A DNA stretch of 64,000 bases from Yamagishiella unicocca (taxonomy: Eukaryota; Chlorophyta; Chlorophyceae; Chlamydomonadales; Volvocaceae), in the NCBI GenBank assembly GCA_003116995.1, contig BDSL01000091.1, forward strand, positions 186,001 through 250,000, written 5' to 3'. Position 1 is the stretch's first letter, and each line of letters opens with the position of its first letter. The translations under genes and the position numbers were made by a program. Shown here piece after piece: positions 33,901 to 43,661 of this stretch. The notes under the pieces were generated by a model, which saw only the letters and a program-made list of their open reading frames with translations, had not been told where the DNA came from and searched no databases.

Positions 33901-36766
33901 CTTTGTGGACAGCGCCCAGCTCCGTGCGCTTCCATCTTGGATCAATGAGTCGGAAACCATGACTGTCAACACTTGCAGGGTCATGGCGCATGAACATGGT
34001 GGGTCAGCTATCCCATAAAAATAACGCATAAATGGTGTTGGGCGCAACTACGCAATGAGCCCTTGTAGGTGTGTGTGGCGACACGCAGCTGCGTGTGTAG
34101 CCAGCCGCAGTAATCTTAAACTCAAGTTGTTGAACAATTATTACCGACACGCGCACGCAGGCCTAACCTACTTCGGTGTGGAGGCAGGCAGGCAGTGCTT
34201 CGGCGGCAACGACCTGGACAGGGCAATGTCGCATGGACCAAGTGCGGGCTGCACCTGGATGTGCTCCGGAGACCGTGGTCAGACTTGCGGTGGCGATTGG
34301 GCCATCAGCGTCTACCATGTGGAGTTTTCCGCGCCCCAGGCACCAGCACCTCCACCTCCACCTCCTCCACCTCCACCTCCGTCCCCCCTTCCGCCCCCAG
34401 CACCCCCACATCCCCCGGCATACCCTCCTTTGCCGTCACCACCTAGACCACCTGCCCCCCCTCCACCGTCACTTGCCTCCGGTGAGTTATGTATACATAT
34501 TGCCTGCTTTCAGGTAGATATGCGTGCGTGCTTGCCCAGAACGCTGTCAGTACACCGGTCATACTGTAACGGTGCAACGCCTCTGCAGGTGACCTGATAG
34601 GATGCTTCAAAGATGCCGAGGTTCGAGCATTGCCCTACCTGGTCATGGTTTCCGAGGACATGTCAATTGATAGATGCCGTAGCTTGGCCCAGGAGCAAGG
34701 TACATACGGGCTCTCCTACCTTTGATTAATGGGCGTTTCTGAACATGAATAATACGCAGAACGGATGGACTGTCAGAAAGCGTTCGCTTCCCCCCCAACT
34801 ACTCTGCAATCGCTACGGATGTCTATCCGTTCGGGCAACATGATATCGTCGGCAATGTACTACGTACTCGCTTTTGCATGCAGATGTAAGCGGCGTTTCT
34901 TTAAGGTCAAATATGACGATTCCTGGCCCCAACCCCCGCTTTCCATGGTTATTGCACAACCTGACCAGGCTTTATGATCTTCGGAGTTGAAGCCGGGCGC
35001 GAATGCCACGGGGGTTTTGATATGTCAATGGCGACATATTACGGCACCAGCACTGGATGTAACTGGACATGTGCTGGAAACGATTGCCAGGTTTGCGGTG
35101 GTGATTGGGCCATCAGCATCTACATCACGCCTGTCCCACATATCTCGCCATCGCCGCCCAGCTTACCTTCGCCGCCAAACTTACCTTTGCCGCCAAACTT
35201 ACCGCCGCCGCCTAGCTCGCCCTCACTGCCTACCCCGCCTGCTAATCATGGTAAGCAACCTAGTGTTAGCAGTCATCACTGTCTAAGCACATGCTACCTG
35301 CTGCATCAATTGCACTTGTTTGCCGTGCATGTGAACATTTATGGAAACCTAAGCGTGTTGTCCGTAGTTAATGGCTTTCCCTGTTGGGATACTTTCGGTT
35401 TCTTGGTATATATAATAACATGTCATGATTGGGCAACGGAAACGAAGATGCCCTAATAATGAAACTGGATCTATACTAGGTACTTGCTTTGACGTTCTCA
35501 ATGGATTAACTGTCGTAACAAAAGGAACCTTGTTTATTCGTCTATCTCTTCCTTCCCGCCCATCGACCCATTTGAATACAGTTGTTTTGGATCCGGCGGG
35601 CTGTGCCAAGCTCTTGGAAGACGCCAACATCTACCCTGGCTTTAGCATGGGAACTGCGACTCCAGAGCAACAGCAGATGTACACGGAGTCTAATTGCGAT
35701 ATCGCAATCTGCGCGTACTGGAAAGCCCAGTATGGCGTCGTGCCGTTTGCGTCTTGGGGACTGCTGCCGGCGTCCCTTCAGCCATCATGGGACTTTGCGC
35801 GCTCTTCATTTGGAAATAGGAACTGCAATGACTTTGCCGAAGGTGCGCACGTCTTGCAGGGGTGTTTGGTGGGATAGTACACATGCATTTATGCGTGCAG
35901 ATGGCGTACCCGGTTTTTATCATTTTAGCCCAATCCGTTGAAGTGGTTGCTGCGCTGCACGGATGCCCGTGTGCCAACTTGCAACGAAAGCCTTGCTGCC
36001 CCCCACCCTGCCTGTCCATGCCTTTCCATGAATACTTGCAGTTTCGCTCCTACCGGCCGCGCTTCAGCCCGAGGTGGCGTACTACGATGCGTCCCTTGGC
36101 GTGGTTGCTAACCCTGAAACGGCAAGCATTGAGACTTGGGCGGACGCCTACAGCTTGGCCCGGTCTGCCAACGTGTTGGCCTTCGAGGGCAGCTGCACTT
36201 CTTCGCCCGAGGGCCTCAACTACGTTAGTTTTGATGGCAGCTCGTGCTTTGCCGTCATGCCCCAAAACCTGCCTTCCACCTGGAGCATATCTGCCACCAG
36301 CGGCTTCACGGCGGTGTGGATTGGCCGCATGAACACTGACACTAGCGAGCAGGCTTTGATGACCCTCAGCCGCACCCCAGATGATTTTGATCGCGAGTTT
36401 ATGTGGACCAGCGACCGTGCGTTCATTCACTCGTACGATGCTGGGATGACCGTGGATGTGGACAGCCTGTCCATCCCTGCACCTTCGGCTGGCGAGTGGA
36501 CCATGGAGGTTTTCAGCCGCAGTGAGGGAGCCGACTCGGCGGCCTACTACCGTTACGGACAGTCGACCGCCATGCAGTCATGGCAGCTTCCCAGCAGCCC
36601 TTCGGAGATTTACCCCGACAATTTCGCCATTGGCGCCGATTTCCGTGACAGTAACAAGTACCTGTACGGCCAGGTTGCAGTCGTCCTGCTGTACAACCGC
36701 ACACTCACCGAGACCGACATCGACCAGCTTGGGTCGTTTTACAGTCCGCGGTTTGGGTGGCTGTAA
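30942..36766 (+). CDS. Secreted multidomain WSC/LamG protein, eleven exons
   Basis: Exons: 30942-31038, 31327-31575, 31936-32049, 32410-32577, 32861-33685, 33885-33998, 34161-34481, 34589-34699, 34969-35250, 35582-35842, 36042-36766. The product has 1088 residues. All ten introns are phase 1. Exon 1 is a signal peptide (MGRQRASLVWPLFLPLLLLI). Exon 2 is a six-cysteine module with a Pro linker. Exon pairs 3+4, 6+7 and 8+9 each encode one WSC carbohydrate-binding domain split at the same place (for example VGCFGDMETRALP with YFGVQYAVECWAGN). Exons 5 and 11 encode related LamG/concanavalin-type domains (DFDRQLYWGTNRAF, EWTMEV, GADLRDRNKYL, LLYNRAL, RFGW). Exons 5, 7 and 9 end in Pro-rich linkers like those of volvocine cell-wall proteins. 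Exon 10 is an unrecognised Cys/Trp module. The probable role is binding polysaccharide or glycoprotein in the cell wall or extracellular matrix. Enzymatic activity is not evident. Confidence 0.87.
32753..32822 (+). repeat. 50-bp part A repeat with 10-bp target duplication, in an intron
   Basis: Insert 32763-32812 (TGCGCCCGATGGTTCTACCT to GTAACCGTTAC) is flanked by ACAACTAACA on both sides (32753-32762 and 32813-32822). It sits in intron 4 of the WSC/LamG gene. It is the cleanest evidence in the window that part A moves by target-primed insertion with 5' truncation. Confidence 0.85.
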
Positions 36767-37039
36767 TCTGCTGCGAGTATGATGTCTTTACTTATGTATC
36801 TTATACATCCGCTCGCATTGCAGCTGTTTTGGGCACGGTAAGGGGGGCTTACATCTACACTGCTGTTCGTACTTATAACCTGCGCTATCTGCGCCATCTA
36901 ATCAATTTGTTAATCAACATCGTTGTTTAATCGGCTTATAATACATATATCAAGTTTAGTATGTCAGCATGAGACATGCAGGCACTTCATACCCTGTCAC
37001 TACCTCGTGGCCATAAGTCCATTACATTTTTTGTTGTAT

Positions 37040-37310
37040 TGGTGTATGGAGTACCGTCTGAGGTGCTGGTGGATTCGTGATCGGTCCGTGTTGTTTTGGG
37101 GGCTGGGGTTTCTTGCTTTTACTTCCCGTGTCTATCTTCGCGTTGAGTATTGCTTGGGGTCCGTTATTTTCGGGATTAGAGGCGGACCATCCTGCTGCTT
37201 GCATCGTTGCGGCGCTTCACTGATTCGTCGGTTGCTGGTCTGTTAGGTTGGTTGGTGGTCGGTTTCTGATAGGGTAGCTCTAGTGCAAATTCCCCTTGGG
37301 GCTGGCTGCT
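37040..37310 (+). repeat. Dispersed repeat part A, internal portion only
   Basis: Matches 17555-17850 (GGTGCTGGTGGATTCGTGAT, CGGCGCTTCACTGATTCGTC, CTAGTGCAAATTCCCC) but diverges before the common 3' end at about 37360, where a GCCCCGC inverted repeat follows. It is the one copy without the shared terminus. Confidence 0.8.
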
Positions 37311-37959
37311 GCTGCTCTTTTTACCTACTGCCTGTCGATTGGTGTTCTGGTGGCTTGCCATTTTTGGGCGGGGCCCCAGCGCGAAGCGCCTCGGGGGGCC
37401 CCGCCCCCTAGGGTTGCCCATGTCCGTGCGTGCGTGCGTGCGTACGTGCGTGCGTGCGTTCGCACCAAACATTATAGGACGCCCAACTGTAACCATATTT
37501 CAATAGCCTTATGCATCCTCTATTACGTACTAATCTTAGTTTGGCAACCAAAAATCATTTGAGCGAGAATGAGTTTCACGGTCGCCGTGGAGCAAGGCCG
37601 CGGTCAAAGCAATGCCTTTCGCACTGTACTTCCCTCTAACAGGTTCCATGTATCTCATAGTTAAAATATCAAGCCACGGCATCTCATAATTCTGATATTC
37701 GCTCGCCGCGGCCTTGCATCTTACTTCACCATCGTTGCGGCTTGCCGGGCCGAGCACCTTTGCACTTTATGCAGATAGGCTAGCCGTTTCATTTTATGAC
37801 CTGTGCTACTACTATCGTAAGCCAACCGATCGGGACCTTCGAGCGAGGAGGCGCACTCATGACGCTCTCTCCCGTGGCGCCCTCGGCTGTGCCAGCCAGC
37901 ACTTTGGCGATGGTTGGCATGCACAAGCCTCACAATGGTTTGGTACATAACGCCGAGTG

Positions 37960-38640
37960 ATCAGGCCGTGTTCCCGCCCTTGCAATTGGTGGGAACAAGG
38001 TGCATGCCATTCCCAGCATTCAGGCCGTGTTCCCGCCTTTCCAGTTGTCCGGACACATTGAAGTAATCTTAGACGTCGTATTGAAAGGTATCGGGCATCC
38101 ATTCGGATGAGATGAGCGGGGGAATGGGTGGGAACGCGGGGGTTATTGGTGGGAACATGGTGTGTGTCATGACCATGTTCCCAATGTTTCAGGCCGTGTT
38201 ACCACCCTTGCGAGTGGTCCGGACACATCGAGCTTTTATCCGTCATACTAAGGGTACCGTAGGCTTGGAGTGGTTTTGGGCAGTATTCTGTGGGGACGTA
38301 AGGCTAGCCGGTCATTCTTGGGAACACGGCCTAAAATGCTGGGAACACGGTCATGACACCATGTTCACACCAAACGCACCCGTGTTCCCAACGATTCCCA
38401 GGCTCATATCATTCGCATGGATGACCCGTGTTCCCAACGATTCCCAGGCTCATATCATTCGCATGGATGCCCGGTACCTTCTAAATGACGTATAAGGACG
38501 ATTCGTTGATTGTGTCCGGAACAATTGCAAGAGCGGGAACACGGCCTAAATGCTGGGAACACGGTCATGACACGCACCGTGTTCCCAGCCACCAATTAAA
38601 CCCGTATTCCCAACGACTCCCCGGCTCTATCATTCGCTTT
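37960..38640. repeat. Inverted/foldback repeat cluster
   Basis: Blocks reading CAGGCCGTGTTCCC with TTGTCCGGACACATTGAAGT occur at 37960-38110 and again at 38160-38265. The reverse complement (GTGTCCGGAACAATTGCAAG, GGGAACACGGCCTAAATGCT) occurs at 38310-38360 and 38455-38580. Two perfect 46-bp direct copies (38378-38423 and 38424-38469) sit inside. The left and right arms could fold back on each other across roughly 250 bp. It looks like nested copies of a MITE- or foldback-type element without coding capacity. Confidence 0.7.
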
Positions 38641-39069
38641 GATGCCCGGCCACGACGATTATGGTGTTGTCTACCGTGGGACCCTCAGCTCAGTCAGCAG
38701 GCACCTCGCAGATGATTTCCATGTAACCCGCACGTTGGTTTGCTAAGCAACGCTCTGGCCTTCCACGACAAGGGCATGTCGGTTGGCGCTTCGCGGTACT
38801 GACCATGCGGCATGCGCCCAAAATTGGCGCATGCATGCAATTAATGTTGGCTTCCTCTTACACTTCTGTCAAGGTGGTTTCTATCCTTGCATGCGTGGTG
38901 AAGCAGCCCTCCTGTTGTCGCACACGCAGCTAAGCAACCGGCCCGCAGTGATCACTCGTGCTCCACAAAAGCAACTGGCCCGTACGGATGCAGAGGGGCC
39001 CCGCCCTTTTTCCGGCTTCGAGGAAGCCGACACCCCTTGTTGGTGCACGTCGGTCTCTGTCTCATCCAT

Positions 39070-39240
39070 CTCCCTGTGTCCGGCGATGAGCCCGATGGTT
39101 CTAACTTTTGGTCTGGAACCCACTGTAACCGGTACAACAACCGTTACTGCGGAAGGGTTACAGGGACCCAAAGTCCACTTTTTCCCCCTTCGTTTTTGCG
39201 ATTGTTTTCGGCCATTCTGTAGATTAGGATCGAGAAGGGG
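39070..39240 (+). repeat. Composite dispersed repeat, parts A and B
   Basis: Part A end (CCGATGGTTCTAACTTTTGG to CCACTGTAACCGGTACAACA) at 39075-39138, then part B in the same reading direction (GGTTACAGGGACCCAAAGTC, GATTGTTTTCGGCCATTCTG) at 39155-39235. A fragment of part B (TTACAGGGACCCGAAGT) is repeated at 39266. Confidence 0.8.
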
Positions 39241-40029
39241 GCAGAGTTACAGGGCCAGATACCACGGTTACAGGGACCCGAAGTGAATCGAGAAGGAGGC
39301 AGGGTTGCACAGCGACGTCGACAAGTGGACTACTGTGGACAAGGGACTACTGTGGACTTTTCAACATATGTCTACAGTATCCACTTTGCTTGTAAATAAA
39401 AATATCAACTTTCTGAAGTTCGGTTAGATCTATAAAACGCCCTGCAAATGCACCATGGGTTTTATTCTTGTGCTGAAATCTGTTACAACAGCGCATAGCT
39501 TTGAGGCGCTGCAGTAGTTCGCTAGCAGTGCCGGCGTGCCACGGTTACCGTGACTAAGCCCTGGCGTGTTCCCCCCCCCTTCCCCCTGATGCATGGAGGC
39601 TGATGAAGGCAATTTCCCTCCGACGTTTCACAATTTGTGTGCTTTCGCAGTGCTTTGCGCTGCGAGAATCCAAGTCCCTAAAACGCTAAACCTTAAATTC
39701 CATTCAAGCCCTAGCGAGGAATGACTGTCTTTAGCTTCATGGTCATGTGTCATTGCGGTCTGAGGCGCCTCCAGGCGCCCCTAGCGAGCGGCCCGTCAGC
39801 CGTGTAGGGAGTGCCCCTGCCTGGTGTCGTCTGAGGTGGCGAGGAAGGACGCAGGGTGACTACGGCACTGCTGGGCCGGTGGCGGAGGTCCTGCTCCCAA
39901 CCCCACAGCCGATGGCGGAAGTCCTGCAGCCAGACAGGGCACGTTCCTGTCCTGATTGCGCCTGGCGTGTATGGCGCCTCCGCCCAGGGCAGGTCATAGC
40001 GGGGTGTGGCCTAGTCGGTAGGAGTTTTT

Positions 40030-40135
40030 TTGTTGTAACGGTTACAGTGGGTTCCAGACCAAGGGGTAGAACCAGCAGTTAATGTTGCATTGGGCTCCAG
40101 AACGGAAGGTAGAGCCGTCGGGCGCACCGCCTGAC
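40030..40135 (-). repeat. Dispersed repeat part A, two adjacent ends
   Basis: TTGTTGTAACGGTTACAGTG with CCAAGGGGTAGAACCA at 40031-40074, then a more diverged TTGGGCTCCAGAACGGAAGG copy with CGGGCGCACCGCCTGACAC at 40088-40135. Confidence 0.8.
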
Positions 40136-40373
40136 ACCGCTGCGGTCTTAATCCACCCAAGCGCTGCGGCCCTCCCTCCTTCCTTCCGGGGCGCAAGTCC
40201 GCCAGCCACTGGCTAATGCAGGAGGGAGCAGGAGAGGTGCGGTCAGCCCAGGCGGGTGCTGGTGCCCTCGCATGATGGCGCCGTACGGCATGTAGTCGAG
40301 GGCGAGGACTGGACTGTGTGTTCCACCTTCGTAATATAGCCATAGCCACAACCTCAATAATTGGCCTCACACG

Positions 40374-43300
40374 TCAAGGAAATGGAGAGGGCGGATCGCC
40401 TCCCATCCGTGCCGGCACAGGCCGGTCTCTGTATTTATGGGACGTGTAGTCTTTAATGAAATTGAATACATTGACGTGTTGCTTTACCGGTAAGCCATCG
40501 GTGTCCTTGCGGAATGGCACCTCCTGCCCACGGTGCCTCAGCTCCTCCTGGGGTTCCAAAGACCGTGTACGACATCTCCTGGGTGCCCACCAAATTGTAC
40601 ACCTGAAGACACAACCCGAGTACGAACCGGCAGTCTGTCATTCCTACCGCATCACAGTACGAGACCGTTCAATCAGGTCTTCTTAGGACCTCAGTAGTTG
40701 GGAGCCCGTCCCACCATCGCTGAGGGGCACAATGGAGCCTCCAAAATGCGAGTTCAAAGCGTCACTCTCCACACAACTCGCAACCCAAGTGTCAGGGCCA
40801 TGCCTCTCCCCGCTGCCGCACCTCTTGGCCACTCTCCAAGCTCGAGTCCCCTCCGACCCAACTCAACGCCCCGACCCAACTCCTGAACATTGCTGCCGTC
40901 AAACCGCAAAAAACATGTGACGCACAGTGAGAAGGACGAACTACACGCCGTACGGGCACGTGACCTGGCAACACCCGGCTTGCACGGACCCCCCCGCCCC
41001 CCCTAGCCTCACGTCCACACCACCGCCGTCATAAGGCCTAGGATGGCGCCGCTGCGCCTGGAGCGGCCCAGCCACATCAGCGGGATGGGGTTCCAGCCGA
41101 GGGCGTCCGACCCCACCATCACCTCCAGCGCGGGGAATACCACCCCACCGCACAACTCCCGAACGGCCGCTGCCATGCCCTCCGCCGAAGACGACGGCTG
41201 CAGCTGCTGCTGCTGCAGGACCTCCAGCGGCGCTGAGGGAGTCGCCCCCGCGCATCCCCCGCAGCCATCGCCGATGGGAACCCCAGCCCGGCCTGCGCCG
41301 GCGGTGGTTGCTGCTGCTGCCTCGGCAGCGCCTGAGCTCGCGCCGTGCTGTTGCTGCTGTTGCAGCTGGTCCTCGTCCTGCTCGCCGCCGTCCAGCTTGA
41401 TGACGTGGCGCGACATCATGTGGCTGCGGCAGTTGCGTGGGCGTGGAGAGCAGTCGGGAAGGGAGGAAGGGGGTAGGGCGGGAGTGTACTAAACGCTTCC
41501 CAATCTACCTCCACAAGCCAGTGGCGACCCACGGGTCTCTTATCATACCTCCAGAACTCATCCCTGCTTCCAAACACCTCAGCCGGGTGCATCTTCGCCG
41601 CCAGCTCCTGCGAGATGCCCAGGCTGGTAGCCACCTCGCTCCACGTCAACGGCGCCGCCAGGGCACCCGCCACCGACCACCACCCGCCGCCGCCGCCGCC
41701 GCCAGCACTTTCAGCACCGCTCGTTGACGTCGACAGCTCCTGTTGTTGCTGGCCGTCGGCGCCGCCAGCAGTACGGCCAGCACCGCAATCGATCTGCGCC
41801 CTCCCTGGCGCCGCGGCAGGCCGCGGCTCCAGGATGATGGGTACGACACTGTAGTCGGACTCGCTGCCGCTGGCGTTGTACATGACCTCACGGGTCAGCT
41901 CCGCCAGGCGCAGCAGCAGCTCCAGGTCCTGGGCGAGCGCCTGACCCGTGGGTCGGCAGTGGCGGGGCAGTCCAGGGAGGGCGCAAGTACCTCGCAAAAC
42001 GATCGGAAGAGCCTGGCTCCGCCAGGCAGCTCCACGCCCGCGAAGAAGGTGCCACCAATCAACGCGCGCGCCGCCCCAAGCATAAGGCCCTGCTGCCGTG
42101 TGTGCGGGAATCCACCGCCGGAGGCGATGACCTGGCGGGTCCCAAGCATAAGGCCCTGACGGGCGGCTGGGTGCGCCACTCACCATCCCACGGTCGCGAC
42201 CCACTATAATAACCCAGCCGCCGCCGCGGACCGCACAGTACCTCACCCCAAAAACACCTCACCCTAAAACACCTCACCCTAGAATCCATCATTTTTTCCC
42301 ATTTCTACTCTGACTCAACTCGGAAGGTAAAGCCCGGATGGCCCGCCTTGCTCCTCCTTAGCCCCCGAACCCACCTGGGCAAGGTCCTCAGGCGGCTGAG
42401 GCGCCGCATCGCCGGTGGGCCCCTCCTGCAGCGCGGGGAACTGACCCGCCTGGGGACAGCGGGGAGGGAGGGAGGGATGGGGAGGACAGGAGGGAGGAAG
42501 AGAGGTAGGGAGGACAGGAGGGAGGGGAAAAGGTGGGGGGTCGAGGAAGACCCGTGGAGGGGAAAAGGGGGGTGGAGGACAGGAGGGAGGGGCCGGGCGT
42601 GCGGGAAGGGGCGTCATCGTGCGCCGGGTGAGAGCGGCGGGTAGCGGCGGGTAGGGGCAAAACGCGTGTTGGTCATATGAGGTGAAGCATCGGGTATGAG
42701 TAGCGGCGAGTAGCGGCGGGTGGGGCTGCGGGGCGGGCTCTGAGCGAGCAGCTCGTACCGGGTGCAGGTGCGGGGGGGAGGGGCGGAGAGAGACGCCCTC
42801 CGAGGTGCACCCACCCAACCACCCAACGGCCATGCCTCGTTGTGTTGGCCACAGCCTAGAGGTGCATCCTCCCCCCCCCCCGACCTGCCCTCACGCGTCA
42901 TGCTACGTGCCACGCGCGCGCTGCGCCGTACGTCGTGATGTCCTGCGATGTCGTACCTGGTGGGCAATGCCGGCCAGAGGGCCGTCCCACAGCCGCGGCG
43001 CCAGCCGCAGGCTGTCCGGGCCCAACCCCCCGCCGTTGTCCTGCAGCTGATCCAGCCGGAATTCCGCCGTGGCCTCAAAGTGCTGCACGGGGTTGCCGCA
43101 GCGGGGTTCCCTGGAGCCCCTCGGCAGCGCCAGACCGGACATGCTGCGGTAGCGGGACAGCATCGGCCTCGGGTCCGATGGAACGGGTGTTGCTGTGTCG
43201 GGCGCTGGCTTGGGCGCTGACGCTGCGGGCGCTGACGCTGAGGGCACTGGTTTTGACCCTGGAGATGCCGTGCTAGAGTCAGGGTCTTTAATACATCGCG

Positions 43301-43463
43301 TCGCGTAAGTCGTCGTCGGGCCTGCGCATTTGTTGGGTGCGGCGATGAGCTGTGTCGTTGCTGGGAGCTGGCGCACGTGCGGCAGGAAGAGCCGTGTAAA
43401 TGTATTTAACATTGCACATTCCAGGTATGGGCCGCTGGGTAATGTACCCCTAAAAAGCTGCAA
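40374..43463 (-). CDS. Unrecognised multi-exon gene; frame conflicts at two places
   Basis: Exon candidates in transcript order: 43463-42957 (SRYRSMSGLALPRGS, FRLDQLQDNGGGLGPDS), 42450-42375, 42155-41991 (or from 42089), 41940-41509 (LELLLRLAELTREVMYNASG, FGSRDEFWRYDKRPVGRHWL), about 41436-41013 (MMSRHVIKLDGGEQDEDQL, Gln runs, FPALEVMVGSDALGWNPIPL) and 40602-40374 (VYNLVGTQEMSYTVFGTP, KQHVNVFNFIKDYTSHKYR). The first three junctions close in phase 0, one across an intron of only 50 bp (41941-41990). The junction 41509/41436 needs a two-base remainder that I cannot find, and the last exon reads sensibly only with a one-base shift near 40550. Segments look like real protein, but I recognise no family. 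It is either a live gene with sequence errors or mis-set boundaries, or a young pseudogene. It is divergent from the RING gene, about 200 bp away. Confidence 0.42.
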
Positions 43464-43661
43464 GTGCCGTGATTTACTCGCGCCAATTCAACATGCCGAC
43501 CCGCGAGACTCCGGTCAGAAGATCCGCGCAACTTCCTCTGAAATCTCAACCTGGACAAACAAAATTAAGCAATCCTGGCGCCCAATTCACCTAGTCGGGA
43601 TGTTGGACAGGCGCCTTCTGCAAAGCGCAGTTATGCCTGCATTGGAAGCCCAGCAACCTTC

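Larger units (their letters stand above)
36767..40373. other. Repeat-rich region without genes
   Basis: Holds a part A copy (37040-37310), a TGCG microsatellite (37422-37462), an inverted-repeat cluster (37960-38640), a composite A/B repeat (39070-39240) and two further part A ends (40030-40135). Open frames are short and overlap these repeats. The first few hundred bases must include the 3' untranslated region of the WSC/LamG gene. A TGTAA (the usual algal polyadenylation signal) overlaps its stop codon at 36762-36766. Confidence 0.5.
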
